Program-made: the position numbers and the translations under genes | The notes under the pieces: generated by a model | Seen by the model: only the letters and a program-made list of their open reading frames with translations | What the model was told of the DNA's origin: nothing | Database searches by the model: none | Origin: Tolypocladium sp. Sup5 PDA-1 | Taxonomy: Eukaryota; Ascomycota; Sordariomycetes; Hypocreales; Ophiocordycipitaceae | NCBI GenBank assembly: GCA_000750105.3 | Contig: JPHH03000004.1 | Coordinates: 310,001 to 374,000 of the forward strand | Direction: 5' to 3' | DNA length: 64,000 bases | Shown: one piece after another, positions 22,176-32,754 of the stretch | How positions within the stretch are numbered: position 1 is the stretch's first letter | Layout of the letters: every line of letters starts with the position of its first letter

Positions 22176-25100
22176 GTCTGCGGAGTTGGTGGTCGGAACG
22201 TCCGGGCTGGACGAGTTCGTGTGAAGCGACCTTGGATGGAGCGATTGCCTGCGCTCTCCAAGTGTCTGGCCGTTAGTGGTCCGAGGCAGTAGTAAATCAG
22301 GCTCCGGATGAAAGTGCGCCGGAGGCCGGGATAGAGAGGCCTTGTAGTGCGGCGTTGGGTGGTCGTTGAAGGTGACACTGGTGACGCCAATGTCGAGAGA
22401 CGCTTGGGTGGTGATGCTGTTGGTGGCGTCTGCTGCAACGATGGACAGGTAGCACGGTCCGTTGGAAACAACAATCTGCTTTTGTCCCTGCTGCAGCTGT
22501 TGAAGTGGTCTTGAAACGGATGCAAGCCGAGGGCAAACGGCGCTGTTGGGCTGGATGAGTCGAGCGACTGGGCCGAAGGTGGCGATGTCGAATGACGAAA
22601 GGGTCCAAAGAAGCTCAGGAAGAGGGCAAAGGTGTGCCTGGAGGGACCAAGACGGGATTCTTATGGAGGACGATGGGAGAATGAAAAAGGGCGAGGTGAG
22701 AGAGCGAGAAGAGGAGAGCTCGGGTGGGGAGAAGCAGACGAGAGGGATGGAGGGAGGGATGGAGTTTTGGCCAAACCGGCGTGTCGCGCATGAAACCCAT
22801 TTTGGAGATCGACGGGATCGAGGCGTCGCTGCTGTGCGGGTGCGGGTGCTGCTGGAGGAGCACTGCTCCTCACCTACGATAGCACTGATGATTGACTGCC
22901 CAGCAGGGACGGGGACCCCAGGGCGCCCAAGAACGGCGTACGAGGAGCAGCGCCAGCGCCAGCGCCAGCGCCAGCAGTGCACCCACCTACACGCTGCACC
23001 CGACTGGACACCCACGCCCGCAGAAACCCACTGCCACACCCCCCTCCACCCCCCCCCCCCGGATCCGCCCAAAGCCCCCCAAACGCCCCCCCAATCCCGC
23101 TGCGGCTCCCACTGCTCCAGCTTGCCTGCTCCATCAGGGGACAGGGGCCAACCCGGAAAGGGTCAGCGGGGCCCACAGGTCACTGGCTTGTACCGCGCAG
23201 CTCGCCATGTATCTGTGAGGGCTTGACTCGTACTCCGTACCCCCCGTTCTGCCCGTCTCCCTTTGGCTAGCCGATGCTTCGAACTGGCTTCCTTTTTGTT
23301 CCTGTTTGCCCGCGACTGGCATGCGACGCCAGGCAAACGGTATGCGCCGGTTTGCCAACAAATCTGCCATTGGTCTCGGGGGTTCCTCCGGCGGGCCAAC
23401 CATTTGTTTGGCGAATGAATGCAAGGACCCAAGGTATCACATCATCCATCCCTCGCGACCGAGCTGTCCCTGCGTTGCCCCGTCCGCCCTCGCCCCAGCA
23501 AATCTCGTTCCACAAGCCGATTCTTCTCCTTTCCACTTGGCAAATCTCTCGCCGTCTCTCCCTCTCGCCAGAGGTCCCTGTTCACACTCGCAGAAGCAGC
23601 ACTACATTCGGATTACTGTATGTAGAATGCCCAAGGGGTTTCCTCCGGGGCCGTCAGCGGGGCGACCAGTGGAACTGGCCTCTCGTTTGCGTACGTACCT
23701 ACTCGTAGGCGGTGCTCAGGACCCTGATCTCACCTCCAAAATCTCGATCGTTGAGCCCGCGACCTGCTGCGTGGTCCACCGGGCCTTTCGTCAGGGCAGA
23801 CAGAAGACCGGGTAATGTAATGTACGTACGAGTACTCCGTACGAGTAGCCCCGACCCTCCGCGCATGTACCGCCGCCTGCGCAGTCGCGGTGACGTCAGG
23901 GTCGCGATTGTAGACAACCTCACCCTCACACCTCCCCCGACATGCCCGGTAAGCTTGTCGCGAGCAGCGGCCACGATGCTCAGCCGCTGCAAAACCCAGA
24001 GGTGTCACAGGTTCGCGAGACGCACCCACCAGGGGTCGCGCGACATCAACGCCGGGTATCTTCGACCCGCTGCGCTCTCTGCGCCTGGCCGGTGCAATCC
24101 CAAAGCACATCCTACCAGCACAGTGGTGGTTCGAGCTCAAAGGCACACCAGCCGAACGGCGCAAGGCCGCCAAGCCCTGATGCATCATCTCGGAGGATTC
24201 CTGCCTAGGGCCGGTCCTGTAGTCATTCGGCAGCATCACCAGGCCTCTTGCGGCCGCTCATGCTTTGGTTTTGTGTGTAAGTTTGCTGCTGGCTGGCCGC
24301 TGGGGGCAGACACTGGCCACGGCTTAACCCGTTCCCCTCTGCCTCGTACCCGAGGCGGGGCCATGGCATACTTTCCGACTTCGTTTCTTCATCCTCCTAT
24401 CCGCCATGGCACGCATCGTCATCGCGACCTGACCCTCTCGTCGTCAAACTTTGTAGTCGTACCAAAGTATTTCGTGCAAGTACGGAGAACAGACAGCGAA
24501 CCCGATACCTATCCCGGCAAGCCCGGGTCGCTATTTCGAGGGCAGCGCCGGCGCTGACAGGGCGGGCCTCCTGCGGGTCGCCTTGGGGGTCTTGGGGGTG
24601 TGCTTCTGCCTCTTGGCCTTCGTCGCAAACGGGCAGCGGGGAGCTGACGCCTCATCCAGATCCAGGGTCGCGCCAGGGTCCAGGTCCGTCTCTCAGGCGC
24701 CAGCCAATAATCGGGCAGATCGAAAACGGCTGAGCCAGGCAGGTACTTGGGGTACATGGACGAGCTTGGGGCCGCCAGCCAAACGCTCGATAACACCACC
24801 CACGAACGCAACCTCGTCTACCTCGCCTCTACTTGGGCCTCTGCCACGGCATGCGATTCTTTCACAAGGCCATGGTGTCGTGGATGCCTTTTCCCCCGCT
24901 CCGGGTTTAAGCTCGATGGTGTTTTTGACTTTGCGCCTTTTCACTTGTCTGCCAACATTTATAGCGCAACCCGGCGTTTTAACTGGGCGACGGGGTGTTT
25001 CCTCCGGAAGGTCACTTTTCGCAACTTTTGTCCTGGCTGGCGCAGTCGTCTGTCTTGCCCTGACGTCAACGCGAGAAGCTGGAGCTGTCCAGTTCGGGGT

Positions 25101-28100
25101 CCCTGTTCTTGGGGGTCTATCGGTCTGCGTCTGGCCGTCTGGCCGTCTGGGACCCCGGCTCATGCTCGTTTACAGCCACGTCCGCCGGCCCAGGTCGACG
25201 TCACACGAACCGCGGTCGGTGGAGTGCCTGAAGCCCATGATTGCTGAGGGACCACGCCAAAACATGTCGTGGATGGTAAGAAAAAAAACTCAAGCATTCA
25301 GTTTCGGTCCCACGAGGCGCCTGGGGTTGACAAGCCTGGGGAGGTGCAGCGTCGGGGTATGTACACAGACCGCGGTGGGTCGGAAATGTCATCCCCTCGG
25401 TCGCTGAAGATGACTGACGGACAATCCACCATCAACTGGACGAGTAATAAGCTGGTCGAGTAGTGCGGCCAAGAGCCGCAGCTCCTCGACGCGCGGATTC
25501 AGAGTATTGATTGGTAAGGTATTCGTAGGTATGTGATGTGATGTGAGGGGAGCTGTGGCAGCAAGCAAATGGTGGGGGGGACGAACGGCTGCGAAATGCC
25601 TCCCGTCAGGGCTTCCCGTGTTCCCGTTCCTGACGGCTTGATGAAGACACAGCTGGACAGACAGGCGGATCAACAATAGCGCCACCAGAGGAAACGACCT
25701 GTGGCCAATCTGTCATCCGAAACAGATGGAAGCCTGATGGGAAACGAGCACTCAGAGGAGGGGAATCTGAGAAGCGCATGATCAGTTGGCTGTTGTCGTC
25801 CGTGTAAGGGCAGATTCGTCTCATTCGTTCAGCGTAACAAGTTTACAACGTCGTGTTAATGGCAACCGAGCGACCAGTGAGCATCACGGCGATGCTGCTC
25901 GCTCCGGCCACGACGGAAGCACAAAGGAATCACGTGCATACCACCATCCCAAACGAGGGAGACGACACGACCGAAGACGCAGGAAACGTGAAGGAAAACC
26001 TCGAAATGGGGAACTGGGGGGCGCAAGCAGCGGCGAGCGAAAAATGCATCGACGTCAACCGTGTCGGGCAATGATGATCGCTGCATCAAGCAAGACCGAG
26101 CAGCAGAAAAGGCCGCGGTCCTAGCGATCCTGCCCCGTACCGTTCGCTGCCAGAAATGCTCCTGTTCCTTGAAAAGCCGCGGTACTGTACAGAACACTGC
26201 GTGCGCTGCGTGAGCATCGACGGTACGCGTGGAATCGAGTGTCACCGAGTTTCGAGGATCTGACCCTTGGGCGACCGATCGAGATCTCTCTCCTCTTCGG
26301 CCAGTGAGGAGCGACAGCGACGCAGACGAGACCCGCAGCGCCCCCAAAAGGCGCCCCGCTCCTGCCCGCCCCGCCAACCCGCAACCTGCAACCCGTAACC
26401 CTGCAAGACAAGAGAAGCACAGAAGGAACGACTGGGTTGCCGAGTTGCACCTGGCACTTTTTGGTTGACGGAGCAGAAAAGCGGGCAAGAGGCACAGACG
26501 CCGAAGTGGGAAGAAGGAAAGTAACAGGAACACTGGTAGCGCGAAAGCCACTTGCCTGTGGCTGACGCATACATGTACATACCGCGACAGCAATGCCACG
26601 CCCTGGTGTGAGTGCAGCACCCACAGTCACATTCCTCCTCCGCCTTTCTACCCCTCCAGCTCCTCTTATTCCATAATCGACACTGCCGACAAGAGAGTTG
26701 CCACGACGGCATATTTCGAGCATCACAATGCTGCTCTGGTGCTCAATTTCGCCATATGAGGACATTAGGTGACCTTGAAAACGGGCAGAGTGGAAATGTC
26801 CCTGCAAACCCCGCGGCCTCTTTCTCGCAACCCCTGAGCAGGCCCTGACAGGCACGGGCTCGTGAAGCTGTGTCCCTGAATGAACCCCTCAACTCTCAAT
26901 ATCCACTATCCACTATCGCGAACTCCGGACGCGATGGCTACTATTCTTGCCAACACGCCCATTTCGCGCGCTGAAGCTTTCCGCCGCGGTAAACTTTCAT
27001 GATTTCATTCTGCCCCATCCGAATGTCCCTTGGCTCTCCTCCAGAGTCGTCACCAAGTATCGTGGTCATACAAAGTACGTTCAGGTCTTGTAGGGCCCTG
27101 AAAGCAGCTCCCTGTGCGTCCGCATCCGGCGATGCTTTCCTGCCCTTCCGCCTTCCAGAGCTTTTTTCAAGAGCTTTTCTCCCCCTTTACCGCGACCGTT
27201 GGGGGTCTCAACATCGCACGGCCGTGCACTCACTCTTTTTTCCCCTTGTCGTATCATGCCTATCAGTGCGTTTCTCTTGACCGACTGTCCATCTCCCGCG
27301 CACCCCGGCTCCAGCCACCGCAGCTACTCGTAATCCGTAGTCGCCGCCGATCCGTCCCCCCAGAGTGGAAAGGAAGCGAGGCGACAGCCCTGGCATGCCT
27401 GCCCTGCGTCAACGACGTCATCGATGCGAAAGCTCCCGCCAAGGCCCACGACACGAAACAGGTTGCTTTTGCCCCCTCCTGTCACTGTGTTCTGGGTCTG
27501 GGGCCCGAGGGGGGTGCACTTTCTCAGTTCTGCGGTTGGGCCAGCGGGCGTTCTGTATCCGCACTCCGTAGTCCGTGTACGGACTACGGAATACAGAAAC
27601 AGGGTCCCGCTTTGGGCCGGTTCGACCGCGATGGCGGAGGGGGGCCTAAAATACCAGTGTCAAGTTTACGTCCTGGTAGTGAATTTCCCAGAGACAAGTC
27701 CAAGGACAGGGAGATGGGCGCAGGCAAAAATGGATGTGACGTGATGCGCTTCAGGGTAGGAGAAGACGGGGATGGTGATGCTGACGCTGACGGATGACCC
27801 CGGCGCGGACTCTGCGGAGCACGTGATGAGGATCGTGCCCTGGCATAGCGACCTCGCTGCCACGTATCATGCCGTGCAACCACGTCTCCAGATGCAGAGA
27901 GCGCCCACGCGACTTGCCCATAACTCATTTTCCCTGGACACAGCAATCCCCGTGCTCGACATTTCCATGTGGGCGATGCTGTTTCCTTGCGGTTCCCATC
28001 ACCATGCTGGATTGACCATGGACGGCACGCTGACATACCATACACACACATGAACAATCGAGATCTCATCTCGCATAGTCGCAACGTGACTGACGTCTAA

Positions 28101-28511
28101 CCCGTTTCTTTTCATCTGCTTACTTCTTTTGCCAATGAAGCAGCTCGTAGCTACCTTAGCTTCTGGGACCTGCATAACAAGCTATGCCCACGTGCATACA
28201 CACACACACGAGGGACCACCGGAGAGCTCTCCTCCGTCCGCCTGCCCTCCTCCGTCCGCCTGCCCCCCTTCCCGGAAACGCCTTGTTCGCCGCATGGTCT
28301 ATAACCGCCTTCTGGATGTCCCAGGTATCATCGTGCCGTACGCGCCAAGTGACGATGATGATGTTTTCGCCAAGAAAAAGGAAAAGGAAAAAAAGGGGAG
28401 GCGTCCGGTCTCGGTAGCCTCCCATCTCACACCGCTCCCACAGCAATCGCCCAGCGAGGCGCCCAAAAGCAAGTCGCGTTCCGCCGATCTGAGCGGCGCT
28501 CAAAGAACACC
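22176..28511. other. 6.3-kb apparently gene-free region
   Basis: This region separates the FlbC-like start from the 3' end of PRP31, both on the minus strand. Many open frames are present on both strands but none shows domains or credible splice structure. It contains a (CCAGCG)n repeat near 22949-22976, two copies of TACTCCGTA (23231, 23833), a 48-nt fold-back palindrome (27551-27598) and a short ACAC run near 28198. Long upstream regions and long leaders are common for fungal developmental regulators, so much of it may be flbC promoter and 5' UTR; that is inference. Confidence 0.55.
27551..27598. repeat. Large inverted repeat (fold-back palindrome)
   Basis: The core is a perfect 12-bp inverted repeat at 27565-27590, TCCGTAGTCCGT and ACGGACTACGGA, with a 2-nt centre. 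Outside it, TTCTGTAT (27551-27558) pairs with ATACAGAA (27591-27598); the left arm has six extra bases between the two blocks. Together they could form a 20-bp stem with one bulge. It lies in noncoding DNA and contains pieces of the dispersed TACGGAGTA element. Function unknown. Confidence 0.85.
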
Positions 28512-30410
28512 TCACTGCTTCCGGCTCGGCGGCGGTCCCATCTTCGAGGCACCGGTATCGACCCGCTTGGACGCCGGCAACTCTGGCACCTTGAACCCGC
28601 CATTCGAGTTCGAGCCCGAGCCTGCCCCAACCTGCGTAAACGAACCGCCCTTGAACCACCGGTCTTCCTCGGCCTTGCGTTTCCTGCTAAGTTCCGCTTG
28701 CATCTTGGGGTCGACCAGCTCCAAGCCCTGCACAGGAGTAAAGGTGATGGACGAGGTAGTGCCGACTGATGCTCCCGCGGCGCTTCCTACGCCGGCTGCA
28801 CGGAGACCCTTGCCTCCTAGGTCCATACCGCCAGGCTGGCCAAACGCCCCGATGCTAGAGGCGGCGCCGCCTCCTGTGTTGCCTCCTCCCCAGCCCTTGT
28901 TCTTGGCGCTGAGCTTCGCTCGAGTGCGATTGTCGACCTGCAGGGCTCGGATCCTGCCGTCGTTTTGCTGTCCGATCATGCCCATGCCCACAGTGCCCTC
29001 TCCGGTGCCGTAGCCGACCTCCTTCTCCTCCTTGCCAAAGATCATGCGGTTCTGTGCCTTGCGCAGATCGGTCATGGCCAGCGCCTCCTTGGCCTTTCTC
29101 GCTCGCCGACCACCTCGTTTCCGTGAAGGCTTTTCGTCCGGTATGGGTAGAGCCCGATGGCCCTTGTTTGGCGGAGGCTCCGTAAGCTTCTCGAGCCGCT
29201 CGAGACACGCAGACTTCAGGTTATCACCGGTGCTCCCGTCGGGACTGGAGTGAATCCTGTCCACTCGGGCTGCCAGTACCAGCTTCGCCGCAACGATCCT
29301 CATGGCCTGCTTCTTCAGGTCGTTTGGGATGTGTTGAATCATCTCCGAGTGGTACAGGTATCCCTGCTGCCGGATTCCGATGTTCGTGGCCAGACCTGCT
29401 TGTCTCTTCTTGGAACCCCACGAGGGCAGGTTGCAAGCTGGAGTCTTGGACAGGCCTGTGAGGCCGCCGGCTGCGTTGAGAAGCTGCGCGGCTGTGAGAG
29501 ACCCGATGAGGGTCGTCAGGTTGGGTGCAAACAGAGTCATCCGTGATTGGACATATTCCATCAGAGTATGCTTGGCCTTGTGAAGAGAAATTGCCATGTC
29601 GCAGGCCAGTCGCACGCGCTGCAGCTCTTCCTCGCTCATTTCTCCGCCCTTGGAAGTCGTCGCTTCCACCGTCACAATCATGAGGGATGGCCCATCCAAC
29701 ACGGCTTTGAGCCCCATGCCCATGGGGTTGTCTGTGGACGTCTGAAGAGCCTTGATGCTTTCCGAGTCCAGGGGCCCATTGCCAATGATGGTCACCACCT
29801 TGGCATATTCAAGCGGCGTGGTGACGAGCCTCTCGAGTTCCGGAAATCGCGTCGAGTAGTGGTCGCGTATGAACTTGTGGACGAGAGCCACCTCACCGTC
29901 TATCATGGTTGACAGGGTGTTTGACTGCGTCAACAGGCTGTATTCGGGATGGTCCTCGATGTTTCCGATGACCGACGTCTGTGTGGAGGACTGGGCTCGG
30001 TAGTGTGCAATTTTCTGTAGCGTTCGAACCAAACTGTTAGGGCTATCTCTCCAGGAGCTGATGTAAACGCGCCGTCTCCTAGGGTTGACGTCTTGGAAAG
30101 GAGAAGGGCTTACCTCGAGAACTGGCTCAAGAGTCTGCATCAGGCTGGCCACGCTGCGGACGTCCTTGACCGCACCCAGCTGCATCTTCTCTACCCTGGC
30201 CTTGGTCGCCTCGGCATCTTGCAGTTCAGGCAAGTCGTTGTGGTCGTCTGGCGAGTCGTCCTTGATGCCATTTTCACCATCCACGTCCATGGCATCGCGC
30301 TCGCCATCTGGGTTCTCGTTCTCGGTTGATACAAGGCCGTCGTTCTCCTCCTCGGCCTCGTCCCCCGAGCTCCCGAAATCGTTGAGCAGTTCGTCCGCGA
30401 CTGTCGACAT
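28512..30410 (-). CDS. prp31: U4/U6 snRNP protein Prp31
   Basis: Prp31 binds the U4 snRNA-15.5K complex and holds the U4/U6.U5 tri-snRNP together in the nucleus. The 599-aa product has an acidic N-terminus (DELLNDFGSSGDEAEEE), a NOSIC region with LMQTLEPVLEKIAHYRAQ, and a Nop domain with TLIGSLTAAQLLNAAGG and LPSWGSKKR. The Prp31 C-terminal part includes MTDLRKAQNRMIFGKEEKEV, then a Gly-rich stretch and a basic tail. One intron is inferred at 30015-30113: it begins GTAAGC, ends CTACAG, is 99 nt and has no stop, so an uninterrupted frame also exists. Removing it gives the conserved LEPVLEKIAHY junction. The gene diverges from CLF1. Confidence 0.95.
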   Translation of the reverse strand: MSTVADELLNDFGSSGDEAEEENDGLVSTENENPDGERDAMDVDGENGIKDDSPDDHNDLPELQDAEATKARVEKMQLGAVKDVRSVASLMQTLEPVLEVSPSPFQDVNPRRRRVYISSWRDSPNSLVRTLQKIAHYRAQSSTQTSVIGNIEDHPEYSLLTQSNTLSTMIDGEVALVHKFIRDHYSTRFPELERLVTTPLEYAKVVTIIGNGPLDSESIKALQTSTDNPMGMGLKAVLDGPSLMIVTVEATTSKGGEMSEEELQRVRLACDMAISLHKAKHTLMEYVQSRMTLFAPNLTTLIGSLTAAQLLNAAGGLTGLSKTPACNLPSWGSKKRQAGLATNIGIRQQGYLYHSEMIQHIPNDLKKQAMRIVAAKLVLAARVDRIHSSPDGSTGDNLKSACLERLEKLTEPPPNKGHRALPIPDEKPSRKRGGRRARKAKEALAMTDLRKAQNRMIFGKEEKEVGYGTGEGTVGMGMIGQQNDGRIRALQVDNRTRAKLSAKNKGWGGGNTGGGAASSIGAFGQPGGMDLGGKGLRAAGVGSAAGASVGTTSSITFTPVQGLELVDPKMQAELSRKRKAEEDRWFKGGSFTQVGAGSGSNSNGGFKVPELPASKRVDTGASKMGPPPSRKQ

Positions 30411-30711
30411 GGCGGCGGCTTTTTGCTCACAACTCGCGACTAGATGGAGGTGTTGCAGTCGTGAGAGAGAGAGTTGGAGAGAACAAGTCGGAATAATCTG
30501 TCGCCTGGCAGCGAGGCTGAGGTGAACGCCACTTGCGCGACTTGGTCCGTGCGCCACCAGCAAGTCTTATCGGTGATAAGCCGCCGCCCCAAATTTTGAG
30601 CCTCGCGAGGCACCACATCGCAACCACCAACAAGCACCTTGCCTTGCCTCGCCTCGCCTTGCTCACCCACCATCAATCCTCACCTCTACGCGCTGCAGAT
30701 TCCCCTTCACA
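30411..30711. promoter_or_regulatory. Shared divergent promoter of prp31 and clf1
   Basis: Only 301 bp separate the two start codons. The interval has a GAGAGAGAG tract near 30466-30473, a CTTATCGGTGATAAG inverted repeat (30566-30580) and CTCGCCTTGC-type repeats just before clf1. With so little room, both genes must share promoter DNA. Initiation sites cannot be placed from sequence alone. Confidence 0.7.
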
Positions 30712-32754
30712 ATGGAGTCGGCGAGGGGACCTCCGAGGGTCAAGAACAAGGCCGCTGCGCCCGTGCAGATCAGCGCCGAGCAGCTCCTCCGCGAGGCCGT
30801 CGACCGACAGGAGGTCTCCCTTCAGGCCCCCACGCAACGATTCAGCGATCTCGAGGAGCTGCACGAGTACCAGGGCAGGAAGCGCAAGGAGTTTGAAGAC
30901 TACGTGAGGCGGAACCGCGTCAGCCTTCATAACTGGACGCAGTATTCGTCATGGGAGCTCGAGCAGAAGGAGTTTGCGCGCGCGCGCTCCGTCTTCGAAC
31001 GAGCGCTCGATGTTCTCCCCCACAGCGTCCAGCTATGGATACGGTACATCGAGGCGGAGATGAAGTCGCGGAACATCAACCACTCGCGGAACCTTCTCGA
31101 TCGTGCCGTCGCGATACTGCCCCGTGTCGACAAGCTGTGGTACAAATATGTCTACATGGAGGAGATGCTGGGCAACATCCCAGGCACCCGACAGGTATTT
31201 GACCGATGGATGCAATGGCAGCCAGACGAGGCGGCATGGAGTGCGTATATCAAGCTGGAGAAGAGGTACGGCGAATTCGACAGGGCACGCGACATCTTCC
31301 GGACCTTTACCATGGTCCATCCCGAACCCCGAAACTGGATCAAATGGGCCAAGTTTGAGGAAGAGTTTGGCACCAGCGACTTGGTGCGGGAGGTGTTTGG
31401 GTTGGCAGTGGAAGCGTTGGGCGACGAGTTTGTTGACGAGAGGCTGTTCATCGCCTACGCCAGATTCGAGGCCAAGCTGAAGGAGTACGAGCGCTCCAGG
31501 GCCATATACAAGTACGCCCTCGACCGCCTCCCGCGGTCCAAGTCGATGATTCTGCACAAGGCGTACACGACCTTTGAGAAGCAGTTTGGCGACAAGGACG
31601 GCGTCGAAGACGTGGTGTTGTCAAAGCGGAGAAAACATTACGAGGAGCAAGTCAGGGAGAACTCCAAGAACTACGACGCCTGGTTTGACTATGCCGGGCT
31701 GGAAGAGTCGTCTGGGGATGCCGACCGTATCCGAGACGTCTACGAGAGGGCAGTCGCCCAAGTACCGCCCACCCAGGAGAAGCGGCATTGGCGGAGATAC
31801 ATCTACCTCTGGACTTTCTACGCCATCTGGGAGGAGCTCGAGGGCAAGGACATTGAACGAGCGCGGCAAATCTACAGCACGTGCCTGGGCCTGATACCGC
31901 ACAAAAAGTTTACGTTTGCCAAGGTCTGGCTGCTCGCGGCCCAGTTTGAAGTCCGGCAGGGCGAGCTGACGGCCGCGAGGAAGCTGCTCGGCCGGGCCAT
32001 CGGCATGTGTCCCAAGGACAAGGTCTTCAGCGGCTACGTCGACCTCGAGCGGAAGCTGTTCGAGTTTGTGCGGTGCCGGACGCTGTACGAGAAGCACATC
32101 GAGTTCAACCCGGCCAACTGCCAGACGTGGATCAGGTTCGCGGAGCTCGAGCGCGGGCTCGACGACCTGGAGCGGACGCGGGCCATCTTCGAGCTCGCCG
32201 TCGGCCAGCCCCAGCTCGACATGCCCGAGCTGCTGTGGAAGGCGTACATTGACTTTGAGGAGGAGGAGGGCGAGTACGAGCGCACGCGCGAGCTGTACGA
32301 GCGCCTGCTCGACAAGACGGACCACGTCAAGGTGTGGATCAGCTACGCGCACTTTGAGATCAACATCCCCGAAGACGACCAGCAAGAGGAAGAGCAGGGG
32401 GAGCAGGGGGAGCAGCCCGTCAGCGACGAGGCCAAGGCGCGCGCGCGCAAGGTCTTTGAGCGCGCGCACCGCAGCATGCGCGACAAGGACCTCAAGGAGG
32501 AGCGCGTGTCGCTGCTCAACGCGTGGCTGTCGTTTGAGCGCACGCACGGCGGCGCCGAGGACGTGGACCGCGTGCAGCGGCAGATGCCACGGCGGACCAA
32601 GCGCCGCCGCAGGCTCGACGACGACACCTTTGAGGAGTACGTCGACTACGTCTTCCCCGTCGACGACCAGCAGGCCAAGAGCCTGTCGAATGTCCTGGCG
32701 CTGGCGCAGAAGTGGAAGCAGACGGGCGGGGACTTGTCGGGTGCTGGGTCGTGA
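30712..32754 (+). CDS. clf1: Pre-mRNA-splicing factor Clf1 (crooked neck-like, HAT repeats)
   Basis: The intronless 680-aa protein is the Clf1/Syf3/CRNKL1 scaffold of the NineTeen complex, needed for spliceosome activation in the nucleus. It starts with a typical APVQISAEQLLREA segment, then FEDYVRRNR and a long series of half-a-TPR (HAT) repeats. Examples are WTQYSSWELEQKEFARARSV, LWYKYVYMEEMLGN and WIKWAKFEEEFG. The repeats run to about residue 560. An acidic Glu/Gln tract (about residues 555-568) precedes the C-terminal part, which is basic (PRRTKRRRRLDDD) and ends near the usual family length. Absence of introns is notable next to a splicing partner gene with one. Confidence 0.97.
   Translation: MESARGPPRVKNKAAAPVQISAEQLLREAVDRQEVSLQAPTQRFSDLEELHEYQGRKRKEFEDYVRRNRVSLHNWTQYSSWELEQKEFARARSVFERALDVLPHSVQLWIRYIEAEMKSRNINHSRNLLDRAVAILPRVDKLWYKYVYMEEMLGNIPGTRQVFDRWMQWQPDEAAWSAYIKLEKRYGEFDRARDIFRTFTMVHPEPRNWIKWAKFEEEFGTSDLVREVFGLAVEALGDEFVDERLFIAYARFEAKLKEYERSRAIYKYALDRLPRSKSMILHKAYTTFEKQFGDKDGVEDVVLSKRRKHYEEQVRENSKNYDAWFDYAGLEESSGDADRIRDVYERAVAQVPPTQEKRHWRRYIYLWTFYAIWEELEGKDIERARQIYSTCLGLIPHKKFTFAKVWLLAAQFEVRQGELTAARKLLGRAIGMCPKDKVFSGYVDLERKLFEFVRCRTLYEKHIEFNPANCQTWIRFAELERGLDDLERTRAIFELAVGQPQLDMPELLWKAYIDFEEEEGEYERTRELYERLLDKTDHVKVWISYAHFEINIPEDDQQEEEQGEQGEQPVSDEAKARARKVFERAHRSMRDKDLKEERVSLLNAWLSFERTHGGAEDVDRVQRQMPRRTKRRRRLDDDTFEEYVDYVFPVDDQQAKSLSNVLALAQKWKQTGGDLSGAGS

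Noticed and set aside
21294..23072. Extension of the FlbC-like frame upstream to 592 codons
   Set aside because: The added 300 codons contain no ATG and read as low-complexity Ser/Pro sequence; the first in-frame ATG is at 22175.
24583..25407. 274-codon plus-strand frame in the 6.3-kb gene-free region
   Set aside because: Begins without ATG, has a mixed composition with no recognisable domain, and overlaps comparable frames on the other strand.
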